From: Parvicella sp964387945
Lineage (GTDB): Bacteria > Bacteroidota > Bacteroidia > Flavobacteriales_D > Parvicellaceae
Length of the DNA stretch: 64,000 nucleotides
Direction of reading: 5' to 3'
NCBI GenBank assembly: GCA_964387945.1
Contig: CAYLYX010000003.1
Coordinates: 248,001-312,000, forward strand
In this document: in pieces, positions 51,266 through 60,174 of the stretch
Position numbering within the stretch: the first letter of the stretch is position 1
Layout of the letters: every line of letters starts with the position of its first letter
Notes under the pieces: model-generated
What the model saw: only the letters and a program-made list of their open reading frames with translations
Told to the model about the DNA's origin: nothing
Databases searched by the model: none
Program-made: the position numbers and the translations under genes

Positions 51266-51434
51266 AAGTAATAAATACGTGACGTCAACGAGTTGTTTCG
51301 TTTTTATACCGCTATCAAAAACTGGTAGTGATAAAACGCTAGCTCCAACCGATTTTCGGTAGAAGCAAATTTAGCGATTACTCCGAAAAAAAAGAAACTT
51401 GTGTTAAGAAATGATTAACGACAATTTGTTGGAA

Positions 51435-52334
51435 CTAATGAAGGTTGTTTTGACCTAGTCCATATACGTGTTCTTTCAACCACTGCACCCATTCTGCTGA
51501 TGTCTTCGTGTTATCAAAATGCGTTCCCGGGATAGGTTTCCCAATTTCAAAGTGGATGGTGTTACCTCTTTGCGTAAAGAGTTCGTCTGGAAGATAGAAC
51601 ATTTCGATATTCGCTTCAATAAATACCTTTTTGCGGTAGTATCCTACATTATAGAACCGTTTGGAGTTAAATCCTTTGATATGAACGGGAATAATGTCTT
51701 TTTTGAATTCTGCCGCTTTTTCTACGATACTGCGCTTCCATAGAAGGTCTTCAATGTGTTTTTTGCCGGTTTTTTGAATTTGGTCAGACGAAGGTTTTCG
51801 ATGTCGTCTGGATACCATGCCAGCTGGAAAGATCAATACGGCTTCCTTAGAGGTATACGCAGCATTAAAAGCTTGACGATATTCTTCGCTATTGTCACCA
51901 AAAACATTCACAGGGATAAAGTTGTCGACTAGATTGTCTACTTGCATCAAAATATCATTAACAAAGAATTTGAAGTCTTTGCGAACGCTTCCAACCACGT
52001 GCATAAATGCCATTCCGTCCAAACCTCCCATGGGGTGGTTGGCAGCCAAGAATACACCGCCTTCCTTTGGGATGTGCTCAATTCCATTCACAGAGATATT
52101 TACACCCAGTTCACTCAAAACGCCATCTAGAAAATCCCATCCTTTCTTATCTCTGTTGCGATAGATGACAGAATTGATTTGGTCTTGTCTTACGGTTCGT
52201 TTGACGTAGTTGAGAACCGGTTTGGGCATCAGCTTAAGAAGTCGAGGGTTTTTGTCTGCCAAGGCTTTTTCAACGTCAACCATCTTATTCTCTTCTGGCA
52301 CGTCAATGATCAAGGGTTCTTCAGAAATACTCAC
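51435..52334 (-). CDS. GlsA-like O-acyltransferase, copy 1
   Basis: A 299-residue member of the lysophospholipid acyltransferase-like family. The acyltransferase motif is NHPMGGLDG (His and Asp for catalysis), with an IPKEGGVFLAANHP lead-in. FPAGMVSRRHRKPS is the second conserved block, and the C-terminal TIHFEIGKPIPGTHFD follows. In Bacteroides such proteins (GlsA) O-acylate N-acyl amino acid lipids. About half the residues match the upstream paralogue at 52420-53274, so the two are tandem duplicates. It is followed, 169 bases on, by the GlsB-like gene. Confidence 0.8.
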   Translation of the reverse strand: MSISEEPLIIDVPEENKMVDVEKALADKNPRLLKLMPKPVLNYVKRTVRQDQINSVIYRNRDKKGWDFLDGVLSELGVNISVNGIEHIPKEGGVFLAANHPMGGLDGMAFMHVVGSVRKDFKFFVNDILMQVDNLVDNFIPVNVFGDNSEEYRQAFNAAYTSKEAVLIFPAGMVSRRHRKPSSDQIQKTGKKHIEDLLWKRSIVEKAAEFKKDIIPVHIKGFNSKRFYNVGYYRKKVFIEANIEMFYLPDELFTQRGNTIHFEIGKPIPGTHFDNTKTSAEWVQWLKEHVYGLGQNNLH

Positions 52335-52419
52335 GTTATAGTTCTTTTGTTTTTCAAAGAACTCAATAAAAAGTGAAGCAAATATTACCCTAGCGTTGTG
52401 AGTAATTTAAGAAATCTGG

Positions 52420-53274
52420 CTATTTCGGAGCCAGTCCATATACTTTTTCCTTGAGCCATTGCACCCATTCTTCAGGTTTTTTGGAGTCGTCCCAATGAGA
52501 AGCTGAAATCGGTTTTCCAAATTCAAAATGAATAGTTTTTCCGTTTTGCTTGAACATTTCATCAGCCAAAAAAAACATTTCCAAATTAGCTTTTACACCC
52601 AATTTCTTTCGCCATTTCGCTATATTATAGAACTTGTTGCTATTCTGTGCTGTGATGTGCACGGGTACAATAGGTTTTTTGTGCTCCCTAGCTTTAAGGA
52701 TAATGCTTTTCTTCCATTGCAAATCTTCTATTTTGCCTCTTTTCTGCTTTCTGGAAACGAGACCAGCTGGAAAGATCAAAAGGCATTGGTCTGAACTGTA
52801 AACCTCTTCAAATCGTTTTTTGTATTCCCTTCCGTTCATGCCATGTTTGTTCACCGGAACAAAGAAGGGACCGTAATTTTTGACCTGCATTAATAGGTCA
52901 TTGACAAAAAACTTGATGTCCATCCGTACTAGACTTACTACGTGCATGAAAGCTACACCATCAAGACCACCAAGCGGGTGATTTGCAGTGAGGTAAACCC
53001 CACCTTCTTGTGGAATGTTCTCTAAGCCACTGTAGGTTACATTAATCCCCATTTCCTCTACGCCTGCATCCAGAAAGTCCTTTCCTGTTTTGTGACGATT
53101 GCGATAGATGATGTGGTTCAGTTCGTCCTGATGTAAAGTCTTTTTGATATACCGCAATAGCAGACCTGGCATCCACTTCAAAAGCTTGGGATTCTTGTCT
53201 TTGATTGCTTTTTCTACATCAATCAATCGGTCTTCCTTCGGGACAAATTCGATGTCAGTTTTCTTTTTTGCCAT
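52420..53274 (-). CDS. GlsA-like O-acyltransferase, copy 2
   Basis: I start at ATG 53272-53274 (MAKKKTDIEFVPKED); the frame is open 15 codons upstream but unlike the paralogue. In the 284-residue protein, the motif NHPLGGLDG and the block FPAGLVSRKQKRGK are intact, as is TIHFEFGKPISASHWDDSKKPEEWVQWL at the end. It is a tandem paralogue of the 51435 gene. It is divergent from mraZ, and the shared 268-base upstream region carries two MraZ-type operators. Confidence 0.8.
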   Translation of the reverse strand: MAKKKTDIEFVPKEDRLIDVEKAIKDKNPKLLKWMPGLLLRYIKKTLHQDELNHIIYRNRHKTGKDFLDAGVEEMGINVTYSGLENIPQEGGVYLTANHPLGGLDGVAFMHVVSLVRMDIKFFVNDLLMQVKNYGPFFVPVNKHGMNGREYKKRFEEVYSSDQCLLIFPAGLVSRKQKRGKIEDLQWKKSIILKAREHKKPIVPVHITAQNSNKFYNIAKWRKKLGVKANLEMFFLADEMFKQNGKTIHFEFGKPISASHWDDSKKPEEWVQWLKEKVYGLAPK

Positions 53275-53353
53275 GGTTCGATTTCGAGTACAAAGATATC
53301 TGATTTCATAAAAAATCAAGAAGTGATATTTAACATTGTAATGTGTATAACTG

Positions 53354-53368
53354 TCCCACTTTTTCCCA
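53354..53368 (-). promoter_or_regulatory. MraZ-type operator, minus orientation
   Basis: On the minus strand this reads TGGGA-N5-TGGGA, with the repeats at 53364-53368 and 53354-53358. MraZ is known to bind TGGGN repeats spaced by five bases upstream of its own operon. It lies 80 bases upstream of the acyltransferase start at 53274 and faces that gene. Confidence 0.6.
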
Positions 53369-53419
53369 CACTATTTTGTGGTTGATTTTTTGAGGTTAAT
53401 CATACTAATAGTAGGCTTT

Positions 53420-53451
53420 TTTGGTTGGTAAGTATTTTTGTAATAGTTTTG
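53420..53451 (+). promoter_or_regulatory. Promoter of the mraZ (dcw) operon
   Basis: TTTG at 53420-53423, a 20-base spacer and TAGTTTTG at 53444-53451 match the Bacteroidota -33/-7 pattern. A second -7-like box, TATTTTTG, lies at 53433-53440 but without a -33 partner. The transcript would start near 53458, giving a leader of about 85 bases. Confidence 0.5.
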
Positions 53452-53463
53452 TTTAAAACAAAG

Positions 53464-53472
53464 TTATCCACA
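53464..53472 (+). promoter_or_regulatory. DnaA-box-like site
   Basis: TTATCCACA is a perfect match to the DnaA-box consensus TTATNCACA. It lies between the putative mraZ promoter and the plus-strand MraZ operator. Only one copy is present, so it is not an origin. It could be a DnaA-responsive site or chance. Confidence 0.3.
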
Positions 53473-53485
53473 GAAGGTATTTTTG

Positions 53486-53500
53486 TGGGAAAAAGTGGGA
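53486..53500 (+). promoter_or_regulatory. MraZ-type operator, plus orientation
   Basis: TGGGA (53486-53490), five bases, TGGGA (53496-53500): the known MraZ-box spacing. It lies 42 bases before the mraZ start and downstream of the likely promoter, where binding would repress the operon. Confidence 0.7.
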
Positions 53501-53542
53501 AAATAATTTTTAGCTTTACGCTCAAATCGCGCGAGTACACGT

Positions 53543-53998
53543 ATGACAGGTTTTATTGGGGAATATCATTGCAAATTGGATTCAAAGGGGAGGCTTTCTC
53601 TTCCTGCTGATCTGCGAAAGCAATTGTCTCCAGATGACGCTGAGTCATTTGTGATCTCCCGTGGAGTTGATGACTGTCTTTCGCTTTACACGATGTCAGA
53701 ATGGGATCGGGTAATGGAGAAGCTGAGGTCGCTCAACAGGTTTAAGGCTAAGGATAGAAAGTTTGCCCGCATGTTTCAAAAAGGGGCAACGAAGATTTCG
53801 CTGGATTCTAGCGGAAGGTTGCTATTTCCAAAAACCTTGATGGGTTGGGCTGGTATTCAGAAAGACATCGTCTTGGTGGCTAATGTGGACTTATGGGAAG
53901 TCTGGGATAAGAAGCGGTATGAAGAGCTTCTTGATTCAGATTGGGATGAGTTCGAAGGGTTAGCTGCTGAAGTTATGGGCGGTGTTGACGATGAATGA
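53543..53998 (+). CDS. mraZ: Transcriptional regulator MraZ
   Basis: MraZ is a DNA-binding regulator of its own division operon. The 151-residue protein has two AbrB-like halves, FIGEYHCKLDSKGRLSLPADLR and KISLDSSGRLLFPKTLMGWA, each with the conserved D-x-x-G-R pattern. The length is normal. TGGGA-N5-TGGGA operators lie just upstream. Its stop overlaps the rsmH start by eight bases. Confidence 0.95.
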   Translation: MTGFIGEYHCKLDSKGRLSLPADLRKQLSPDDAESFVISRGVDDCLSLYTMSEWDRVMEKLRSLNRFKAKDRKFARMFQKGATKISLDSSGRLLFPKTLMGWAGIQKDIVLVANVDLWEVWDKKRYEELLDSDWDEFEGLAAEVMGGVDDE

Positions 53999-54896
53999 TA
54001 GTTATCACATACCAGTTCTTTTACATGATGCTGTAGAAATGTTAGTGCAGGATACTGCTGGGGTCTATGTTGATGTCACGTTTGGTGGTGGTGGGCATTC
54101 GCTGGAAGTGCTTAAGTGCCTTGGGCAAGAAGGGAAATTGGTGGCGTTTGATCAGGATCGAGATGCTCAGGATAACCTTGTGCAAGATAGTCGATTCGAG
54201 TTCGTGCCGCAGAACTTCTCGTTCGTCAAGAATAATCTTCGAATGCTTGGGTTGTTGCCGGTAGATGGCTTGCTCGCTGATCTGGGGGTGTCATCGCATC
54301 AGTTCGATACAGCTGAGCGAGGTTTTTCTTTTCGATTTGAAGCAAAGCTAGATATGCGAATGGATCGAGATGCGGCTTTGAGTGCTGCCAGAGTGGTGAA
54401 TGAGTATGAGGAGGAGGAGTTGGCAAAGGTGTTTTGGTTGTATGGTGAACTGAAGAATTCCAGAAAGTTAGCGAGGGTGATTGTTCAATCCAGAACTGAA
54501 AAGAGAATTCAGACGGTAGGTGAGTTGAAAGAAGTGATTGCTGGTTTAGTTCCCGAGGTGAAGCAGAAGAAGTTTTTGGCGCAAGTGTTTCAAGCGCTGA
54601 GAATTGAGGTGAACGATGAAATGGAGGTGTTGAGGTTGTTGTTGGAGCAGTTGCCGGATGTGATTAAGGAAGGTGGGAGAGTGGTGTTTATTACCTATCA
54701 CTCACTGGAGGATCGCATGGTGAAGAACTTCATTAAGGCTGGGAATATAGCTGGCGAGTTGAATAAAGATTTCTACGGGAATGTATTAAGACCATTTAAG
54801 GAGGTGAATCGAAAGCCGATTATTCCTTCTGAAGATGAAATTGAAAGAAATCCAAGGTCACGAAGCGCAAAAATGCGTGTGGCTGAAAGAATATGA
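53991..54896 (+). CDS. rsmH: 16S rRNA (cytosine-1402-N4)-methyltransferase
   Basis: RsmH adds the N4-methyl group to C1402 of 16S rRNA; RsmI (4590-5267) modifies the same base. I prefer ATG 53991 (MNDSYHIPVLLHDAVEML) over a GTG three codons earlier. The 301-residue protein shows the SAM motif DVTFGGGGHSLEVL, LADLGVSSHQFDTAERGFSF and, near the end, VVFITYHSLEDRMVKNF. It overlaps mraZ and ftsL (ATGA) on either side. Confidence 0.95.
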   Translation: MNDSYHIPVLLHDAVEMLVQDTAGVYVDVTFGGGGHSLEVLKCLGQEGKLVAFDQDRDAQDNLVQDSRFEFVPQNFSFVKNNLRMLGLLPVDGLLADLGVSSHQFDTAERGFSFRFEAKLDMRMDRDAALSAARVVNEYEEEELAKVFWLYGELKNSRKLARVIVQSRTEKRIQTVGELKEVIAGLVPEVKQKKFLAQVFQALRIEVNDEMEVLRLLLEQLPDVIKEGGRVVFITYHSLEDRMVKNFIKAGNIAGELNKDFYGNVLRPFKEVNRKPIIPSEDEIERNPRSRSAKMRVAERI

Positions 54897-55249
54897 GTGA
54901 AGAGACGAAAAATATCAAAAAAGTTGCGAGGAAGCTAAACCCAAAAGGATTGGTGTCGGGCGAACTGTTGCAGAATGGGAATGTATTGAAGAATCTTCCC
55001 TTTTTGTCGTATGTCGCGCTTTTGATGATTGTCTACATCGCTTACGGATATTATGCAGATAATACGATTCGAGCGCTCAGCGCAGAGGAGAAGCGGTCGG
55101 ATAAGTTGTATTCAGAGCTACAATCCTTGATGGAGGTGTATAACCAAAAAAGCCTTCAAAGTGCAGTAGCTGAAAAGTTGGAGAATAAAAAAATATATGA
55201 AGCAAAAGATCCGCCAAGAGTGATTTGGTTGGAGAGTGAAGAAGAATGA
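54893..55249 (+). CDS. ftsL: FtsL-like cell division protein
   Basis: A 118-residue bitopic protein with a basic N-terminal tail, one membrane helix (about 37-53, FLSYVALLMIVYIAYGYYA) and a periplasmic coiled-coil-like segment. The sequence is poorly conserved across bacteria, but size, topology and place between rsmH and ftsI identify the Bacteroidota FtsL-like protein, which acts with FtsQ/FtsB in the divisome. It overlaps both neighbours by four bases. Confidence 0.85.
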   Translation: MSEETKNIKKVARKLNPKGLVSGELLQNGNVLKNLPFLSYVALLMIVYIAYGYYADNTIRALSAEEKRSDKLYSELQSLMEVYNQKSLQSAVAEKLENKKIYEAKDPPRVIWLESEEE

Positions 55250-57351
55250 AAGAGAAAGGGCAAATAATACGTGTGTACCTCGTGTACGTGGGGGTGTTGC
55301 TTTTTGCGGTAGCCATTTTTTCGCGTGTCCTGTATCTGCAGTTGTGGAGTGACGTGGAATTAAAGGAAGAGGTGGAGCAGTCTACTATTAAGTTGAAAGA
55401 GATTGATGCGCCTCGTGGGAATATTTTCGCTGATAACAGTCAAAAGACAGCGCTCGCACTTTCTGTTCCTCGGTACGATATTCACATGGATTTGGTGACC
55501 ATTGATAGTGCTGTATTTGAAGAAAACGTAATGGCGTTATCTGATAGCTTGGCGAAGTTGTTTGGCGGAGCTTCGATGGAATGGGAGCAGGGTTTGAGAA
55601 CAGCTCGGCAGGAAAAAAACATGTACTATGCCATTAAGAAGAATTGTACGCACATTCAATTGCAGCAGTTAGAGTCTTTTCCCATTCTTGAACTCGGTCA
55701 GTTTAGTGGGGGTTACATTAAGATTCCCAAGACCATTCGCGTGACACCTTTTGATCAATTGGCTAGGAGAACGATAGGTTATTATAAGCCTGCTACCATT
55801 AATTCAAAAGCTTACGCTGTTGGTTTGGAAGGGGCATATAATAGGTACTTAGAAGGAGAGGATGGACAATTGTTGATGGAGCGAATTGCTGGATTTGATG
55901 ATGATGCCTGGAAGCCGATTAACAGTGAGTTAAACCACGAACCAGTTCCTGGAAAGGATGTTTACACCACCATAGATGTAAACATACAGGATGTGGCGCA
56001 TAGCGCGCTGATGAAGCAGATGGTTGAACAGAATGCGCAGAAAGGTTGTGCGGTATTGATGGAAGTGGAGACAGGTTATATTAAGGCGATTGCTAACCTG
56101 ACTAAGGATACTGTGAATGGAGGTTTTAAAGAGTCTTTTAATCATGCTGTGGGAATGTCCTCCGAGCCAGGTTCAACATTCAAATTGGCATCACTAATGG
56201 TGGCGTTGGATGATGGTGTGGTTCGTATTACGGATAGTGTTTCTATGCCAGGGAAGTATAGTTTTTATGGTGTAAGTCTTCATGATTCAAAGCCTGGAGG
56301 GTATGGTAAGAATACGATTCAGTACGCTTTTGAGGTGTCTTCAAACGTAATGTCTAAAATTATCAACGACAACTATGCTACGCAGCCTCAGTTGTTTGTG
56401 GATGGTTTGAAAGAGATCGGGATTCATCAGCCACTAGGGTTGGATATTCCGGGAGAAGGAAAGCCGGTAATTAAAGATGCGTCCGATGAAACTTTTTCTG
56501 GGATCTCACTGCCGTGGATGGCGATAGGCTATGAGGTGCTGCAGACACCGTTGCAGACATTGGCGCTCTATAATGCTGTGGCGAATAATGGAGTAATGGT
56601 GAAGCCGCAGTTCGTCAAAGAGATACGATCAGGCAATGAGGTGGTTGAAGAATTTCCGCCCGTGGTGCTGAATTCAATGGTTTGTAAAGTAACCACTTTG
56701 CTTGATTTACAGGAGTTGCTGAAAGGCGTAGTAGAAAGAGGTACCGCAAAGAATATCAAAGCACGTGGTTTTGATATTGCAGGTAAAACCGGTACCGCAA
56801 AAATTGCTCAAGATGGAGCCTATTCAGATAAGTATCAGGCTTCTTTCGTAGGGTATTTCCCTGCTGATGATCCCAAGTATTCTTGTGTGGTGGTGATTCA
56901 AGGGCCTACCAAGCAGATCTATGGTTCGGCTGTGTCGGGTACAGTATTCAAAGAAATTGCAGATAAAGTATACGCCAGCGGTCTAGAAAACACACGTTCA
57001 GACATGGAAGAGCAGTTGGCTGTAAGTGCTTATCCTTATTCTAAGAATGGGGACAGAAACGAACTCAAGAAAGTGTTTGCTCAAATGGGTGTTCCCGTGA
57101 AAGACAATAGTGGCAACTCGAATTATGTGGCAACGGTAACAGGAGATCAACAGGTAGAAATGAATGCCAAAGATTTTCAGGACAACCTTGTTCCATCTGT
57201 CATCGGGATGGGGTTGGTGGATGCACTTTTTGTATTGGAATCGAGAGGGCTGAGCGTAAAAGTAAATGGAAGTGGAGTAGTAAAAGATCAGTCAATCAAT
57301 CCGGGTACGGAACTGATCAAAGGACAATTAATAATACTGGATTTGATATAG
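55246..57351 (+). CDS. ftsI: Division transpeptidase FtsI (PBP3-type) with C-terminal PASTA domain
   Basis: The septal peptidoglycan transpeptidase. In the 701-residue protein, one N-terminal membrane helix (about 10-28) is followed by a dimerisation/pedestal domain (about 45-230). The transpeptidase domain has catalytic S310-T-F-K313, S365-S-N367 and K514-T-G-T517. A PASTA domain occupies about 645-701 (VPSVIGMGLVDALFVLESRGL). A PASTA tail is usual for Bacteroidota FtsI. It is tightly coupled with ftsL and murE. Confidence 0.95.
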   Translation: MKEKGQIIRVYLVYVGVLLFAVAIFSRVLYLQLWSDVELKEEVEQSTIKLKEIDAPRGNIFADNSQKTALALSVPRYDIHMDLVTIDSAVFEENVMALSDSLAKLFGGASMEWEQGLRTARQEKNMYYAIKKNCTHIQLQQLESFPILELGQFSGGYIKIPKTIRVTPFDQLARRTIGYYKPATINSKAYAVGLEGAYNRYLEGEDGQLLMERIAGFDDDAWKPINSELNHEPVPGKDVYTTIDVNIQDVAHSALMKQMVEQNAQKGCAVLMEVETGYIKAIANLTKDTVNGGFKESFNHAVGMSSEPGSTFKLASLMVALDDGVVRITDSVSMPGKYSFYGVSLHDSKPGGYGKNTIQYAFEVSSNVMSKIINDNYATQPQLFVDGLKEIGIHQPLGLDIPGEGKPVIKDASDETFSGISLPWMAIGYEVLQTPLQTLALYNAVANNGVMVKPQFVKEIRSGNEVVEEFPPVVLNSMVCKVTTLLDLQELLKGVVERGTAKNIKARGFDIAGKTGTAKIAQDGAYSDKYQASFVGYFPADDPKYSCVVVIQGPTKQIYGSAVSGTVFKEIADKVYASGLENTRSDMEEQLAVSAYPYSKNGDRNELKKVFAQMGVPVKDNSGNSNYVATVTGDQQVEMNAKDFQDNLVPSVIGMGLVDALFVLESRGLSVKVNGSGVVKDQSINPGTELIKGQLIILDLI

Positions 57352-57352
57352 C

Positions 57353-58816
57353 ATGAAGTTATTGAAGGATGTCATATATGGAGTAAGAATAGAAGAAGTA
57401 GTTGGGTCAACCAATATCGCAGTTGAGCACGTGGCGTATGATTCTCGTAAGGTTGGGAAATTTACCATGTTCGTTGCGCTAAAAGGGACGCAGGTTGACG
57501 GTCATCAATTCATTGATAAGGCAATTGAAATGGGTGCGGTGAGTATCGTGTGCGAAGAGTTGCCAACCGAGATAAAAGCAGGAGTTACGTACGTCAAGGC
57601 GGTTAACACCTCCACGGCATTGGGTGTAATCGCAGCTAATTTTTATGATCATCCATCAGAGCGTCTAGCATTGATCGGTGTGACAGGAACCAATGGTAAG
57701 ACCACATCAGTGACATTGCTGTATAACCTGTTTCGCTTGTTTGGTGAAAAGGTCGGACTCATCTCTACGGTGGTCAATAAAATTCATAACGAAGAAGTTG
57801 AATCTACGCATACTACACCAAACGTGTTGGACTTAAATGAACTCTTGTCAAGAATGGTTGAGAGAGGGTGTAAGTATTGTTTCATGGAAGTGAGCTCGCA
57901 TGCTGTTCATCAGCATCGGGTTCACGGAGTGAAATTCTCAGGAGGAGTATTTACAAATATTACAAGAGATCATTTGGATTATCATGGAACCTTTGATTCG
58001 TATATCGCTGCTAAGAAAGGGTTTTTCGATGCCCTTCCAGCTGATTCTTTTGCTTTGGTCAATGCAGATCAGACGCATGCTGAAACCATGGTGCAGAACT
58101 CAAAAGCAAAGGTGGCTACTTATAGCGTTACAACACCTTCAGAATTCAAGACGAAGATCGTAGAAAACAGTTTTCAAGGTCTGCATTTAGTAATTGACAA
58201 TAAGGATACACACCTCAAGCTTATCGGAGATTTCAATGCATATAATGCTACAGTTGCTTACGCAGTGGCTGTTTTGCTAGGTAAAGATAAGTTGGAAGTA
58301 TTAGCAGCCCTGAGTCGACTGGAACCGCCTGCTGGACGATTTCAGCAGTATGCTTCGGAGACAGGAATCACGGCTATTGTGGACTATGCGCATACCCCTG
58401 ATGCTTTAGAGAATGTTTTAAAGACAATCAAGAATATCCGTAAAGGAAATGAGATGGTGATCACGGTTGTAGGGTGTGGTGGAGATCGGGATAAAGGGAA
58501 GCGTCCAGTGATGGCTGAGATCGCAACGCGTTTGTCGGATCAAGTGATTCTGACTTCGGATAACCCTCGAACAGAAGATCCAGATGGAATTATCGAGGAT
58601 ATGAAAGTAGGAGTGGCAAAAGAAAATGCAAAAAAAGTGTTGGCTATTACTTCACGAAAAGAAGCGATCAATACGGCTTGTGCGCTGGCGCATGGAGGTG
58701 ATATCCTTTTGATTGCAGGTAAAGGCCATGAGGATTATCAGATTCTTGGAACAGAAAAAGTCCACTTTGACGATTACGAAACCGTAACAGAAACCTTAAA
58801 AAAATTGAATAAATAA
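57353..58816 (+). CDS. murE: UDP-MurNAc-tripeptide ligase MurE (meso-DAP type)
   Basis: MurE adds the third peptide residue to UDP-MurNAc-Ala-Glu using ATP. In the 487-residue protein, the ATP loop is T111-G-T-N-G-K-T-T118, followed by STHTTPNVLDLNELL and the MEVSSHAVHQHRV region. The amino-acid specificity motif D403-N-P-R406 matches enzymes that use meso-diaminopimelate, so the wall is probably DAP type. The stop and the mraY start share a base (TAATG). Confidence 0.95.
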   Translation: MKLLKDVIYGVRIEEVVGSTNIAVEHVAYDSRKVGKFTMFVALKGTQVDGHQFIDKAIEMGAVSIVCEELPTEIKAGVTYVKAVNTSTALGVIAANFYDHPSERLALIGVTGTNGKTTSVTLLYNLFRLFGEKVGLISTVVNKIHNEEVESTHTTPNVLDLNELLSRMVERGCKYCFMEVSSHAVHQHRVHGVKFSGGVFTNITRDHLDYHGTFDSYIAAKKGFFDALPADSFALVNADQTHAETMVQNSKAKVATYSVTTPSEFKTKIVENSFQGLHLVIDNKDTHLKLIGDFNAYNATVAYAVAVLLGKDKLEVLAALSRLEPPAGRFQQYASETGITAIVDYAHTPDALENVLKTIKNIRKGNEMVITVVGCGGDRDKGKRPVMAEIATRLSDQVILTSDNPRTEDPDGIIEDMKVGVAKENAKKVLAITSRKEAINTACALAHGGDILLIAGKGHEDYQILGTEKVHFDDYETVTETLKKLNK

Positions 58817-60165
58817 TGTTATACCACTTATTCGAATACCTACAAGAGCAAAATGTCCCGGGAGCGGGGTTGTTTCAATACATCTCCTTCCGTGCAGGTA
58901 TGGCGATCATCGTTTCGCTATTGATTTCAATGGTGATGGGCGGTCGCTTGATTCGTCTATTGCACAGATTACAGGTGGGCGAAACAATTCGTGACTTAGG
59001 ACTGGAAGGACAGAATGAAAAGGCGGGAACTCCTACAATGGGTGGTTTGATCATTTTGGGGTCGATTTTGGTGCCAACCTTATTGTTCGCCAAGCTGGAT
59101 AATATCTATACCATCACCATGTTGATCGCAACGGTTTGGTTAGGGTTGATCGGTTTTCTGGATGATTACATCAAAGTATTCAAGAAGAACAAAAAAGGAT
59201 TAGCCGGGAAGTTTAAGGTAGTTGGGCAGATAGGAGTAGGAATTATTGTGGGGTCGTTATTATACTTTCATGACGATGTGGTAGTGAAGGAGAAGGAGTA
59301 TATACTGGGCGGTGAGAACATGGTGGTAATGCAGGGGGATAGTCCAGTGATGGATGAGGTCGGAACAGAGAAGGTTGAAGCTTTCATTCTAGATGAGTTT
59401 GGGGAAGAAAAAGCCGAAGAGCTTGTTTTTCTTGGGAAAACTAAAGTAGGAGAGACGACATACTATTTGGACAAGAATGGGCTGTACAAATGGGATGAAC
59501 ACAAATCTCACAAAACCACCATTCCATTCATCAAAAACAATGAGTTCGACTACGAGTGGTTTGGGCTGGGCGATCTGACCTGGATCATCTTCGTTCCACT
59601 GGTCATTATTATTGTTACAGCGGTTTCGAATGGTGCTAATCTTACGGATGGATTGGATGGCTTAGCAACCGGAACGAGTGCGATCATCGGTACTACGCTA
59701 GCGATCTTTGCCTACCTGTCGGGTAACGCCATTTTCGCTGATTATTTGAATATCATGTACATCCCAGATGCGGGTGAACTCGTAATCTACATCTCTTCAT
59801 TTATCGGAGCAACGATTGGGTTCTTGTGGTATAACTCATACCCGGCAAAAGTATTTATGGGAGATACTGGTTCGCTGGCCTTGGGAGGGATCATCGCCAC
59901 GTTTGCGATAGCGATTCGAAAGGAGTTGTTGATCCCTGTAATCTGCGGAGTGTTCTTGATTGAGAATGTTTCTGTGATGATTCAGGTGGCTTATTTCAAA
60001 TACACAAAGAAGAAAACAGGAGAAGGAAAACGAATTTTCTTGATGGCACCATTGCACCATCATTACCAAAAGAAAGGAATGCATGAAGCGAAGATTGTAG
60101 CGCGATTCTGGATTGTCGGAATCATACTGGCGGTGCTTTCAATCGTGACATTGAAATTGAGATAA
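58816..60165 (+). CDS. mraY: Phospho-MurNAc-pentapeptide transferase MraY
   Basis: MraY makes lipid I at the inner membrane from UDP-MurNAc-pentapeptide and undecaprenyl phosphate. The 449-residue protein has about ten membrane helices, with the catalytic acidic motifs FLDDYIKVFKKNKKGL and NLTDGLDGLATGTS and the APLHHHYQKKGMHEAKIV motif near the end. E. coli MraY is 360 residues. Most of the excess is a soluble segment at about 155-245 between helices, which Bacteroidota MraY also has but usually shorter. A palindromic repeat starts ten bases after the stop. Confidence 0.95.
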   Translation: MLYHLFEYLQEQNVPGAGLFQYISFRAGMAIIVSLLISMVMGGRLIRLLHRLQVGETIRDLGLEGQNEKAGTPTMGGLIILGSILVPTLLFAKLDNIYTITMLIATVWLGLIGFLDDYIKVFKKNKKGLAGKFKVVGQIGVGIIVGSLLYFHDDVVVKEKEYILGGENMVVMQGDSPVMDEVGTEKVEAFILDEFGEEKAEELVFLGKTKVGETTYYLDKNGLYKWDEHKSHKTTIPFIKNNEFDYEWFGLGDLTWIIFVPLVIIIVTAVSNGANLTDGLDGLATGTSAIIGTTLAIFAYLSGNAIFADYLNIMYIPDAGELVIYISSFIGATIGFLWYNSYPAKVFMGDTGSLALGGIIATFAIAIRKELLIPVICGVFLIENVSVMIQVAYFKYTKKKTGEGKRIFLMAPLHHHYQKKGMHEAKIVARFWIVGIILAVLSIVTLKLR

Positions 60166-60174
60166 AATGGAGAA

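Noticed and set aside
53275..53542. Possible replication origin, given a DnaA box and AT-rich DNA.
   Set aside because: Only one consensus DnaA box and no dnaA, dnaN or clustered boxes nearby.
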